From Symbiodinium natans (lineage: Eukaryota; Sar; Dinophyceae; Suessiales; Symbiodiniaceae): DNA of 43,088 nucleotides. The notes beneath the pieces are model-generated. The model worked only from the letters and a program-made list of their open reading frames with translations. It ran no database searches and had not been told where the DNA came from. Below are positions 8,374 to 18,700 of the stretch, one piece after another. Made by a program: the position numbers and the translations under genes. Numbering within the stretch: the first letter of the stretch is position 1; every line of letters begins with the position of its first letter. The stretch is from the NCBI GenBank assembly GCA_905221605.1, contig CAJNDS010002830.1, forward strand, positions 222,501-265,588. The letters are read 5' to 3'.

Positions 8374-10164
8374 ATGTCCTCCGCCCCCCTGAGCCAAGCG
8401 GCCCGCCGCCGCATCCTAGCCGACCTCAAGACCCTCCAAGAAGAGCCCATCCCCCTGGCAGCAGCAGCGCCTTGCTCGGACGCCGACCTCAGCCTATGGA
8501 ACGGCGTGATCGGCACGCAGATGGAGGTAACCCACCTGGGCTGCATCACGGTGCCCCTCCACTTCCTGATCGACTTTCCTTGTGACTATCCCCTGAGTGC
8601 GCCGAATATCGGCTTCTCCTTTGAATTCCAGTACCGGGGAGGGGCCTCCTATGTGCAACCGGACGGACGACTCAAGGGGAAACTCGTGATTTGCTTGGAC
8701 GTGCTCGGCAACTTTGGCCACGTCCACACGGAGTGGAAGAGCACCGTAGGCAGCGGTTGGAGCCCCGCTTACACAGTCACGACACTGATGATTCAGCTGC
8801 AGTCCGTCCTCTGTGACCTGGGAACGCAGATGACCCAGCAGGAGCGAGACAAGACGTACCAGTCCGCAGTTCGCTTCTGTGAGAAGAATCCCAGGGCAGT
8901 CTTGCCGATCCTCGACGAGGACGAGATCTACGAACTGCGTCGAAAGCAACAGGTGCAGCAGCAGCTGCGTAGAATTTGCCGCGGGGATGATGCGCTAGTC
9001 GAGCGTGTCAGCAGCTTCGCTCGCAGGGCAGGCCTTGTTGAGCGGGAAGGGCAGCTGGACAGCTTTCTGGAGTTGCTGTCTGATGTGGCGTCCACAGCAT
9101 CTGGCTCATGCTCTGCAAGCGAGACGGAATCTGCAGTGGCAAAAGTCGACAAGAACATCTGCTGCTGGAGCACTGGCAAGCTCTACACCGAGGCTTTGTT
9201 AGGTGTGGGCGTCAGCCGGGAGCGCAAGAATCTGGGGACAGCTGGTGAGCTGCTTTCCAAGGAGGCCTTCGACGGGGGTCTGCGCCAAAACACCAACAAG
9301 TCTCCGTTTGAGTTCTTCCTGCCAGTCTGGATCAATGAGGCGCATGCTGCAGGGAGCACGCAGTGGCGCGAAGAGCTAAGAAAGCAAGTCCTACAGATTG
9401 GCAGGAGCGTCTTCGAGGCTGGCAACGAGGATGCAGCAGCCATGGAGGTGTTTCCTCGGCTCATCAACCAGATGATCGTAGAGATGATGAGACCTGATGC
9501 AGACAAGAGTGCCGCGATTGCAACCTTCGAGGCTCTGTGCAACTTCTGGCGAACCTTTCGCTGGCTAGTGGACACCCGAGAAGGCCTCCGCAACAAGGTC
9601 GCCAACACCCTGACACGATTTGTGAAGGAGGAGTCCTTTCGGCACAAGGACCACTCGCCAGATCTGGGGGCACTGCTGGTTCTGTTCACGGTTATGCAGG
9701 GATACCCGGCCTGTCCGGCGAGGGATGACTTCATCAGCACGTATGCTGACGAGAACTCCCTCCGTTGGGTGATGTGGTGGCAGCGCTCCGGCACCCCACC
9801 CGACGGCGGAGCTGTGTTTCAGGCCACCAAGGTGTCCAGGGAGATCCTGATGTTTCAGATGGCAGTCGTGGACATTGTCATCGGAGATGTGGCCAAGACC
9901 CTCAGCGACATGGAGGAGACAAATTGCAAGCTTCCAGAGCGGTTGGAGCACCTGCAGGCAGAATGGCGCAAGCGCAAGGAGTCTGTGGGGGATTGGACCG
10001 CCTATTACAATTGCATTGGTGCTGCTAGACCAAGCTTTCCCAGCACGGGCGAGTGGATTGCCAGCTGTGTTCGCCGAGCGGCGGCGAAGGGCCCAAAGTA
10101 TGGCTCCGGCGGCGGCAAAGGTGAGAAGGGCAAGGGGAAGGGCAAGGGGAAGGGGAAATTTTGA
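8374..10164 (+). CDS. Ubiquitin-conjugating enzyme (UBC/E2 fold) domain protein, 596 aa
   Basis: Single uninterrupted frame with an ATG in GCCATG context. Residues ~10-175 form a UBC fold: WNGVIGT (42-48), DYPLSAPNIGF (71-81), the active-site segment KLVICLDVLG with the presumed catalytic Cys107, and GWSPAYTV (128-135), matching the family's WSPA. The usual HPN triad before the Cys is QPD at 95-97, so His and Asn are both replaced. That casts doubt on standard isopeptide chemistry. Residues ~262-325 contain FFLPVWINEAH and LYTEALLGVGV within a second conserved-looking module. From memory I associate such segments with long UBC proteins of protists, but have not verified this. The tail (578-596) is Gly/Lys repeats. 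The family core is ~150 aa, so three quarters is extension. Being intronless among many-exon neighbours suggests retroposition. Active E2 or pseudo-E2 cannot be decided. Confidence 0.88.
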   Translation: MSSAPLSQAARRRILADLKTLQEEPIPLAAAAPCSDADLSLWNGVIGTQMEVTHLGCITVPLHFLIDFPCDYPLSAPNIGFSFEFQYRGGASYVQPDGRLKGKLVICLDVLGNFGHVHTEWKSTVGSGWSPAYTVTTLMIQLQSVLCDLGTQMTQQERDKTYQSAVRFCEKNPRAVLPILDEDEIYELRRKQQVQQQLRRICRGDDALVERVSSFARRAGLVEREGQLDSFLELLSDVASTASGSCSASETESAVAKVDKNICCWSTGKLYTEALLGVGVSRERKNLGTAGELLSKEAFDGGLRQNTNKSPFEFFLPVWINEAHAAGSTQWREELRKQVLQIGRSVFEAGNEDAAAMEVFPRLINQMIVEMMRPDADKSAAIATFEALCNFWRTFRWLVDTREGLRNKVANTLTRFVKEESFRHKDHSPDLGALLVLFTVMQGYPACPARDDFISTYADENSLRWVMWWQRSGTPPDGGAVFQATKVSREILMFQMAVVDIVIGDVAKTLSDMEETNCKLPERLEHLQAEWRKRKESVGDWTAYYNCIGAARPSFPSTGEWIASCVRRAAAKGPKYGSGGGKGEKGKGKGKGKGKF

Positions 10165-10165
10165 G

Positions 10166-10181
10166 GGCGGTTGCGACCGCC
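10166..10181 (+). other. Perfect stem-loop just after the E2 gene stop
   Basis: GGCGGT and ACCGCC pair around a TGCG loop, one base after the TGA. It would sit at the start of the 3' UTR. A role in RNA stability or 3' processing is speculation. Confidence 0.45.
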
Positions 10182-10186
10182 TGTGA

Positions 10187-12148
10187 AGGATGCATTGCGC
10201 AGGTGTGGCCAGCAGGTGTACAGTGTACAGAGATCTGGGCCCAACGGCCCGTGTTGTCACCCCTGCATTTTGCGACCTCATTCTTCAGTCCGACTTGGCT
10301 TTGTTCTGAAAGTGTGCGTCTTAACAGAGACAGCCCGAGCCGATGAGGTTTCCACCTGGTGGCACACTTGGCCGGGCCTCCAGCTTCGTGCTACACATGT
10401 TAGCTGCATCTCAGCCTGCAGCAGCCAGCTTTATCAGGCAACGCAAGCTCCTCGCATCTTGTCCCCCCTGTCAGCCAGTTACGAACTTACTTAGGCCCTC
10501 ATGGACTCTCGGAGACAGCTGTGATTTTCAAGAAGCACGGGGCTCAACTGCCCCGAAAAGTTAAGTGCTGAGTGTGGGTGCGATTCAGCAAGTAGGCCAC
10601 GGAGACTCACTGCTTTGCTGTTTGCTTGGCCAGCCGTGGCATGAAATGTGTGATTTTGCAGATCTTGCTTCTCCGACACCTCCTTGTCAAGGCCCGCAGA
10701 AATGGTTGGATGTTTGTGATAGGACCTGATACGATGTCCCGGCTTTCCGCGATTTACTGTGTTGTGATGATGCCAGCTGCAGCTTATACATGTCCACTTG
10801 AGTCAATGGAGTTCGGATCGTGCATGAGTTGATTCGTTCAACCATATCCTCATTCCTTTCGCTCCAACCTCAGTTCAAGTTCGTTCATCGAGGATCCTTT
10901 GAATCCCGAGCGAAGCGAACAAGTGAGCGAGATAAGCGAACAAGAGAATTCTATTTGTAACCGTTACTTCTTATGAAGGCCAACCGCCTGTCTAACCTTC
11001 CGGAATCTCCCTGTCATACCTTGAGATCCAACCTCTGTTTCCAAGCCGCTAAGAACCCACCCTCGGCAGTTACCTCCTCATAAACCCAGTCTAACTCCTG
11101 TAAACACCGCTCTCACCCAGTTCCTTCCAGCAGTTGCAAATGATTTCCTCTTCCAATATCCTGTCTCTAAGAGGGAGAAGTGCACCGAATGAAAGCCCGA
11201 ACACCAGGAATGTACCTTCACTCCCTTCATCTTGTTCACAGATTCACCTCGCGGAGCAAGAATAGTCATCATGTGAGGGAGTGAGTGTACGAACGTGCGC
11301 ATGATTTTCCGATTATTGCGTACGGCATTTGCGGCACGTGTGATATAGTTCTGTTTTGTGTGCCACTTTGTCTTCATTCTATTAAGGTTAAACAACCGAG
11401 CAAGGAGAGCGCAAAGAAGCGCTCATGACAAACAATCGAATGAAAGGTCTTTCAGTGGATTTCGAAGTTATGATTTGTAAGATAAGATCATATGTGACAA
11501 AAAATCCAAAGATCAATCTTGATACTGTTGGGATAGAAAAGATTCCTACTAACAAACGAGTTAAGAAGATAAAAAGACGTGAGATAACTGCCAAGAAGAG
11601 AATTATTATTGGAAATATAGTAAAAGAAAGATAAAGCGCAAGAAAACAAAGAAAAGAAAAGGCACAAATATTGTGTGAATCATGAGAAGATAGAAGTGGT
11701 CCTTTCACATTTTTCATTGTACTTGCACTTTTCTAAACTTCTAATTAAAAGAAATCAGAGAAAATGATCAACAAAGAGAAGGACAAAAGCTCCTTCAAAA
11801 ACCCTTGACAGTTTTCAGAAGAAAGAGCACCTTAATTTCCTGGTCCGAGAACTCCTCGTGGCATCCAATCGTGCAAAACGTGAATAGAAGAATTCCAGAA
11901 TTCCAAGTACGAATGAAATAAACGCGTGAGAAAGACAACGAAACATAATAATAGAACTCATGAAGATAGAACGTTTATGCATGGGTTTCAAAGGTAAACA
12001 GGATGGAGAAAAGCAACAGATCGAACATATACAAGGGAGAAGGATGATGCAGGTTGTACGGGATGGTGTGACGCACGGTGTCTGCATGCAGTGCAGGGTT
12101 TGCGCATGGGCTTTCTGGAGACTGCACGAGCGTTTGCTTTTTGGACAG
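10187..12148. other. Stretch without a confident gene; AT-rich island from ~10.85 kb
   Basis: From 10187 to ~10850 only short open frames occur and none is convincing. From ~10850 to ~12050 base composition becomes clearly AT-rich. Inside it an ATG frame (11425-11634, 69 codons) gives a Lys/Ile-rich product containing EITAKKRIIIGNIVKER. An ATG frame on the opposite strand (11388-11717) gives a Phe/Leu/Ile-rich product with two hydrophobic stretches. Each is what the complement of an A-rich tract would give, so neither is called as a gene. The shift suggests an inserted or foreign segment. Confidence 0.4.
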
Positions 12149-12341
12149 GCGCTTGGAAGCTTTGCATGACTGTGGCCCGGATCTCGGCAGATGGCTAAGG
12201 CAAAGGCCCATGCTATTGAGCCCACATGAGTCCACGATGTTCATAGGCCTTCAGAATGGAGCTGCAATGGAACACGGGGAGAAGGAAGAGCCAAAAACAG
12301 ACAACAACACGGGCCGACGCACCATGCGAGATATAGTGGAT
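12149..12341 (+). CDS. Putative internal exon, unidentified
   Basis: Follows CTTTTTGGACAG; the first base completes a codon. It reads RLEALHDCGPDLGRWLRQRP, then ESTMFIGLQNGAAMEHGEKE and TGRRTMRDIVDV before the sequence turns into Pro-rich telomere-like repeat (from ~12370). The mixed charged composition looks coding. The end is uncertain; a GT after GAT (12341/12342) is one option. It may belong to the gene that ends at 14101. No family recognised. Confidence 0.35.
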
Positions 12342-12369
12342 GTGCCGCCTCTAAAACCGAGAAACCCCA

Positions 12370-12455
12370 TAGCTCTCAACATCCCCACCCCTTCCCCCCA
12401 AACCCCCCAAACACCCCAACCGCCCCAAACCCTAAACCCAAATCCTAAACACACC
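12370..12455. repeat. C-rich degenerate telomere-like tract
   Basis: CCCCAAACC, CCCTAAACCC and CCCAAATCC units merge with a CCCC-rich tract. It resembles the other decayed CCCTAAA arrays and probably lies in an intron. Confidence 0.6.
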
Positions 12456-12641
12456 CCGAGGCGAGCCGGAGAAGCGAGCGCCACCGGGTGGCGGCCCTCC
12501 CCTGCCCGCAGCCGGGCCCCGAACAGTTTGGACCAAGAGTTTTTTTTGGCCTAGCTGGGTTAGAATGCATAGTATGTAATGTAACATACAAAGTAGCACA
12601 TAGAGTGTGTACTAAGTAAGTAGGAAGTATGCAATATGTAT

Positions 12642-12665
12642 TTTCTCTATATATATATATATATC
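12642..12665. repeat. (TA)n microsatellite
   Basis: About a dozen TA dinucleotides with a single interruption. Confidence 0.85.
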
Positions 12666-12764
12666 TACCGACATGTACATATATATCACTGCATTTTTAG
12701 AACGTCATCTAACATAGTAAATGAATAATACAGTATATGTATAGTGTGTATGTCATACGATTAT

Positions 12765-13650
12765 GAATGTATGAATGTATGAATGTATGAATGTATGAAT
12801 GTATGAATGTATGAACGTATGAACGTATGAACGTATGAACGTATGAATGTATGAATGTATGAGTGTATGAATGTATGAATGTATGAATGTATGAATGTAT
12901 GAATGTATGAATGTATGAATGTATGAATGTATGAATGTATGAATGTATGAATGTATGAATGTATGAATGTATGAATGTATGTCTGTATGAATGTATGCAT
13001 GTATGCATGTATGCATGTATGCATGTATGAATGTATGAATGTATGAATGTATGAATGTATGAGTCTATGAGTGTATGAATGTATGAATGTATGAATGTAT
13101 GAATGTATGAATGTATGAATGTATGAATGTATGTTTGTATGAGTGTGTGAGTGTATGAATGTATTACTGTATGAATGTATGAATGTATGAATGTATGAAC
13201 GTATGAATGTATGAATGTATGAATGTATGAATGTATGAATGTATGAATGTATGAATGTATGAATGTATGAATGTATGAATGTATGCATGTATGCATGTAT
13301 GCATGTATGCATGTATGTGTGCATGTATGTGTGCATGTATGTATGTATGTATGTATGTATGTATGTATGTATGTATGTATGTATGTATGTATGTATGTAT
13401 GTATGTATGAGTGTATGTATGAGTGTATGTATGAGTGTGTATGTATGAGTGTATGTATGAGTGTATTTCATGAGTGTATGTATGAGGGTATGTATCAGGG
13501 TATGTAGGTATGTAGGTATGTAGGTATGTAGGCATGTAGGCATGTAGGCATGTAGGTATGTAGGTATGTAGGTATGTAGGTATGTAGGTATGTGGGTATG
13601 TATGTGAGTATGTGAGTATGTGGGTATGTAGATGTGTGTTTGTGTACATA
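12765..13650. repeat. Composite ATGAATGT / ATGT / GTAGGTAT satellite, ~0.9 kb
   Basis: A long run of the octamer ATGAATGT with patches of GAACGT and GCATGT, then pure ATGT from about 13335 to 13410, then GAGTGTAT and GTAGGTAT octamers. Because the unit length is not a multiple of three, all frames stay open and produce HTFIHSYI- or MYVCMYVC-like nonsense proteins. These are not genes. Confidence 0.95.
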
Positions 13651-13670
13651 TTAATTTGCAACATGACCTC

Positions 13671-13760
13671 CCCCCCCTCCCCCACTCCTTTCCCCCCTCC
13701 CCTTCCTCCCCTCCTCCCTTCTCCGTCCCTCTCCCCCTCCCTCTCTCTCCCCCTCACCCT
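13671..13760. repeat. Polypyrimidine (CCCCTCC) tract
   Basis: Ninety bases of almost pure C and T just before a possible exon near 13791. It may have arisen as a microsatellite next to the satellite above. A function as a strong pyrimidine tract is possible. Confidence 0.8.
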
Positions 13761-13921
13761 CGAAGCAAACCCTTGCATTAGTGCTGAGGTCACGGTCAGC
13801 ACGGCGCCGAAGGAGGCTGGAGGGTGTACCTGGATGGTCTCAAGGGTTAAATCGGGTTTGGCTTTGAGGATCTCAAATTCAGTTTGCGGGGCCGTTTGGG
13901 TTTAGGGCATGTGCAGTGCAG

Positions 13922-14101
13922 GATTCAGAGCTTTCCCTGCTCACGCGGTCATCGGTCGGGCCCTCACCTTCCAAGGAGCAGGAGCCGAAACCCAAAATCC
14001 TAGGCCTAGGCCAGGAATCGAAGTTCCGTCATTGCCACACTCGCCTCGTGCTGTGCAACGCCCACATAGTCGGAGAAGAAGAGCGTCTCGTCAGAGCCTG
14101 A
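13922..14101 (+). CDS. Putative terminal exon of an unidentified gene
   Basis: Follows a GTGCAG acceptor and reads in phase 0: DSELSLLTRSSVGPSPSKEQ, then SKFRHCHTRLVLCNAHIVGE, ending EEERLVRA before TGA. Charge pattern and GC-rich codons support coding. A possible preceding exon near 13791-13822 contains EVTVSTAPKE. The stop lies ~360 bases before the GST start, so two genes in tandem on the same strand is the simplest reading. No domain recognised. Confidence 0.45.
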   Translation, partial: DSELSLLTRSSVGPSPSKEQEPKPKILGLGQESKFRHCHTRLVLCNAHIVGEEERLVRA

Positions 14102-14420
14102 GGCCCGGAAGTTTTTCTGAACGCCTGGACGCCACGTGCAAACATCTGAGCCTGTAGCCTTTAGCCTGTTGATTGTCCCGAATTCACCCCCAAATCCACT
14201 ACACACTGCCCAAAGTTCCTTGGCACAGTCACTAGGCCAGTGAGCCCCTAATGACCTGCCTGGAGCCGCGCAAGGAAAAGGTTGTCAGTGCTACCACCTA
14301 TGAAATCTGGCTGCTGCAGTTTTGCGACTGGTAAGGAGCAGCGCATCCTCCGCTGCTGCAAGGGTGTGGAGTCAGGCACATCGACGTCGCTGTGCTCGAG
14401 TATTAGTGGAGTTGGTGCAT

Positions 14421-14433
14421 TTTCAATTTTCAG
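14421..14433 (+). promoter_or_regulatory. Probable spliced-leader acceptor of the GST gene
   Basis: TTTCAATTTTCAG lies 31 bases upstream of the GST ATG. A second AG (GTGCAG, ending 14459) is only five bases from the start. Either could receive the spliced leader. Confidence 0.45.
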
Positions 14434-14464
14434 TTTTGGCGACCAGCCGAGCCGTGCAGCAACA

Positions 14465-15148
14465 ATGTCGCAGCCACAGATTTCCCTGACATACTTCAAC
14501 ATCGAGGCGGCCGCTGAGAAAGTTCGCCTCGCGCTGGTCATGACCGGCACCGAATTTGAGGACAAGCGTGTGACCTTTGAGGAGTGGGGGGCCCTGAAGC
14601 CCAGCACGCCCTATGGCCAGTTGCCTCTGATGACCGTCACAAACCCTGATGGCACAGTGAAGAGCTTTGCCCAGAGTGTGGCGATGATGCGATGGGTGGC
14701 CCGCAAGTTTGACACCACGGACACGCTGTATCCGGCTGATGCTGATAAGATGTTGGAGATCGAGGAGGTCATTGGCTTGTCTGATGACATGGCGAAGGCA
14801 TGGCAGCCGTCCTTGTACATGGGAATGGGCCGTCATGCTCAGTACGGACACCCACAGGAATGGCCCGAAGCAAAGGAAACGGTAAAGAAAATGCGTGAGA
14901 CTTTCATCGCAGAGGGGCTGCCGCGCTTCATGGATTTCTTCTCGAAGAAGCTTGAGGCCACCGGAGCATTCTTCTGTGGAGACAAGCCCACCATTGCAGA
15001 CCTCCAGATCTTGGCCCAGCTGCGTTATTTCACCAAAGGTGTCGCCGATCACGTCCCCGCGGACTGTTTGACACCTTATCCAGTGGTGACCAGCTGGATG
15101 GACAGGATGCATGCCATCCCGCAGATTAAGGCCTGGTACAAGCTGTGA
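14465..15148 (+). CDS. Glutathione S-transferase, sigma/alpha/mu-like, 227 aa
   Basis: Conjugates glutathione to electrophiles in the cytosol (family role). The N-terminal thioredoxin-like domain shows the candidate catalytic Tyr10 in SLTYFNI, the cis-Pro loop YGQLPLM with Pro54, and the glutathione gamma-Glu contact pair Gln70-Ser71 in SFAQSVAMMRWVARKF. The all-helical C-terminal domain has the hydrophobic staple/N-cap box PTIADLQI (175-182). Length is normal for cytosolic GSTs. I chose ATG 14465 because the family N-terminus starts there; the frame extends upstream without family similarity. The gene is intronless, unlike its neighbours. An upstream TTTTGGC may be a spliced-leader relic. 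Sigma-type subclass is inferred from the Tyr motif. Confidence 0.93.
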   Translation: MSQPQISLTYFNIEAAAEKVRLALVMTGTEFEDKRVTFEEWGALKPSTPYGQLPLMTVTNPDGTVKSFAQSVAMMRWVARKFDTTDTLYPADADKMLEIEEVIGLSDDMAKAWQPSLYMGMGRHAQYGHPQEWPEAKETVKKMRETFIAEGLPRFMDFFSKKLEATGAFFCGDKPTIADLQILAQLRYFTKGVADHVPADCLTPYPVVTSWMDRMHAIPQIKAWYKL

Positions 15149-15697
15149 CGTGCTCATTCTTGGTTGACTGAGGGATGATGTTGCTTTTGGCTCAGCCCCG
15201 CTGTTGCTTCGGTGAGCTTGCGCTGGAGCGGACGGTCTGAGCATGTAGGTACACACCCAACTTAGCCGTGCAGGCAAAGTGCCCAAAAATGAGCCACGCT
15301 ACGCATCTCATGTGTCCGAGCGTAGAAGAGCAGTGTCATGTGAGTCGTGTCGGTTTCCATGCACGGAAATGTCTCGTGGCATGAGGGCTCAGAGCCACTG
15401 GGTCTGGCGAACACCGGGGCATCCGGGTCCCACCATGATCCTCACAGCACCCTGGTCGCACCTGCTAGTTGCAGCTGGTCGCTGTGCTGCGTTGCCTTGT
15501 GTAGTGAATGCATCTTTGCAGCGCTCTGCCTGAAATCTCGGTGGCCTGAAGTGCTGACCTGAGTGGCCTCCTTCTCTCCTCACTATCAAACTCGTGCGCT
15601 AGCTCAGGAGGAGGTGGCAAAGTTGTTCAGCGGCTTACAAAAGGCCTGGTTGCTAGAATGCCAGAGTCTGTCAGCTTCTCTTGTGGTCCCATGGCAG
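15149..15697. other. Spacer between GST and the RS/CCCH gene
   Basis: No convincing exon. A CAG at 15695-15697, seven bases before the ATG at 15705, is a possible spliced-leader acceptor for the next gene. Confidence 0.4.
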
Positions 15698-15704
15698 TTC
15701 CCGG

Positions 15705-18700
15705 ATGCCTATGCTTGAAGCCTGCTCGCAACGCGAGGCTTTGCGCGATGCAGAGGCCGACCTCAAGGACATGGGTTGTGCGCAAGTGCTTGGAAGCCGC
15801 TGCAAGAACACAGGAGGAAAAGTCTCGTTGTCAATTTGGTCGGCTCGTGTGTTTGTACTCAAGTGCACCTGGACCAAAGAGGTCAACTTGTGTGGCAAGA
15901 CATTGCGTGGCGCACGATTCAACGCCAGGACCTAGCAAGCTCCCAGCAGACGAAGCTGGATCAGGCAAAATCTGAGGCGGCATGTGGGCCGGGATCGTCC
16001 TTACCCTGTAGACGATTTTTTAATGCTAAGAGGGTAGATGGCAGGAAGAAGTGATACAACGGTGCTCCACCCATCAGCATCATGGTCCACGGTTAACCAT
16101 GTCCATTGGCCATTGGCTCTCGGCCATCAGTTTGGCCTTCCAAGACTATTTTCACCGGGCCTTTGTGTGATGGGGTGTGCAGTTCATAGCAGTTCATGTG
16201 TCAGAAGGTGGTTTTAGAACCCTGAAGACCGCTGAGACGGGAATTATCTGAGCAGCATCTAGAAGTTCAGCTTATATGATTCTCAGCCTCGCCGCTACGT
16301 GCACCTTGCCACCCTGAAATGGAGTTCCTCGAATGCTGGCTAATTACTTGCTTTGGGGAAATCGGGTCTTTGCAGAGTTGCACTCGTTATGTTCATGGCG
16401 TGATGGCATGATGGCAAGGCTGAAGAATCCCGCGACGAGGCGGACAGACAGCGGAGCAAATTGGAGGAGACCATGCACCCTTTTCTTCATTCGACGCACG
16501 GTCAAAGCTGATACTTGTAGTAGGATCATGTACTACTTCCCAAGCCTTATGATGTGGAACGTGGCAAATGATGACCGTCCCGGCTGATGCTTTCATGTGG
16601 TTTGACATCAACATCCTTCTCTGGGCCACCTTATTCGAAGACATCATACGTCACAAGTTATCCGGTCAAACTTCAAACCCTTAACTATGGTGGGCATCAC
16701 CATGAATCAACACACAACTCCCTCCCCTTTGCCCACCAGCAACCAGGATGTCCGTGACGAAGCTCGTAAGGCTCGCCAGGCGAGAGGTCCGTCTGTTGGG
16801 GGCCGACTTAGTACAGTAGCTTACCATAGCTGGTGGATGGTAATAGTACGTAGTAATGGTCAGTAATGGTCGTTCTACCCCCGAAGAGTCATCACAATTC
16901 CAACAATACAAAAAGAAATCGTGGCGATCATACATCGTAAGAATGGTTGTCGTCGTCAGAAAGCGCAATCGCAATGGAGGGTTATTGTCTCATGCAGTGA
17001 CAGGCGCAGCTTGACGTGGAGGACAGGCGAAGGGCTGCTTTCGCCAGCATCAAGCAGCGAACGAGTCAAAATGATGTCGTTTGCAACGCTGCCTCCACCA
17101 AGTTACACTTGAGTCAAGGAGAAGCTGGAACAGCAGGTCGAGAAGTTTAACAAGAAACGTGACCAGGCAGATCACCAGTTCTCTGACAAGGTCATAACGT
17201 TTTTTTTTTTGGTTTTTTTTTTCTCACTTTTTGCTTAGGTGGATTGGTCAGGATTCCCGAGGCCTCAGCCCTGCTGCACCCTCCTGATCATACCATGCAG
17301 AACCGCAAGCTCATGGAGCACATCCGGGAGCTGGAGTCCGAGATTGACACGCTGCAGGGCCAGCTGGAGGACGACAGCAGGGATGCACCCCCAAATTCCC
17401 CAAACCCCCCGACAACACCCCCCCGCCCCCCCCAAAGCCTTCCAAGCAACACAACATCTACTCAAAAACCTCTGAGCTTGGGTGAATCAACTCTCCTAGA
17501 TGCCCCTAAGTCTCCTAAAGCCTGAGGAGGCAAGGCTCGGGCCAAAGAAGAGCCCAGAGAACGAGGCCACTGTGGGGTTCTCTTCGATTTCTCTAATTTG
17601 CTGGCTTCTGTGACTTGATCTCTTTTCAGGTTATAGGAAAAGCACACCATGACCTCGTTGTACAAGTACGTTGTGCTGTAGATTTGGCTGATTACTGGCG
17701 TTTGATAGAAAGAGTTGGAGACGTGTGAAGGGAAGGTTGCAGCTTGCTTCAGGCAGGGTCATGAGACTCAACTTGGCCGACATGGGCAACAAGTGCTCAG
17801 TTCTGAACGAACGTTAATGTTTGATGGTCGTCAAGGAATCTCCACTGCGGCGGAAGAAATCGCGGGCCGGAACCATAACTGTTTCTAGCACTGCTGCAGT
17901 CTGTTCTGATTAGCAGCCCCATTTTCCTGGAAGCCAATCGCTGCAAGTTCCTCGGATCCGGCCGGAGATCCCAAGGCGAAGCGGAGTGAAGGGGAGCCAG
18001 AGCTGGTTGACCTGGAGGCAGCGCGCAGCCAGGATGGCTCGCTGTTCAAGCTTGGAGTGGAGGGTCATGGGGCCATCTCGTGTGTGATGTAGGCCGAAGA
18101 GGAGGGCGGCAAGGAGGCGCACCCATCAGCCAAGTCCTCTGATTCTCGAGCATGCTGCGCACGGTTCTTGTCTACATGTCGCTACGTTGTTCCGTGGGTT
18201 TCGAAGGCCTGTCTGACCCTAGATTGGCCTAGAAGAAGGGGTCCATGCACCGTGTTCCAGTCAGTTTCAAAGCGTTGCAATAGCGCCCGGCCAAAGCACT
18301 TCCAGTCCCAACCTGGAAGGACAACGACAAGGACAACGACGACGATGAGCAGTCCGAGGCGGACAGGGCGTGGCAAGAATGCCTAGCAAATCACTTGCAG
18401 GATTTCCAATGAACTTGCATTGTTCCCACACCTCAAAGACTCACACGTGACTCAGTGCAGGGCAAGGACCGTTCTCGCGAGCGCGAGCGCGAGCGCCGAA
18501 AGCCCGTGCCCGAGCGCCTGAAGTTCTAAAGTCCAAACTCTCAGGGAATGGTTGCTGCTCAGCTTCTCCGAGGTCCGTGAGTCGAAGTCGGGAAGGCAAC
18601 CGCGACCGCAGTCGCGGTGGCAATCGGGATCGAAGCCGGGACGGCAACAGAGAGGCACGGCTGCTTAGCTCTTGGGCCAGATGGGCACATGAATGCTAGC

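Noticed and set aside
9565-10281. 238-codon minus-strand frame under the E2 gene
   Set aside because: It is the antisense shadow of the GC-rich third positions of a clearly recognisable gene.
12709-13802. Long frames giving HTFIHSYI- or MYVCMYVC-type proteins on both strands
   Set aside because: They are translations of a 4/8-bp microsatellite; every frame is open because the repeat contains no stops.
14423-15286. 287-codon minus-strand frame under the GST gene
   Set aside because: Antisense shadow of a recognisable family member.
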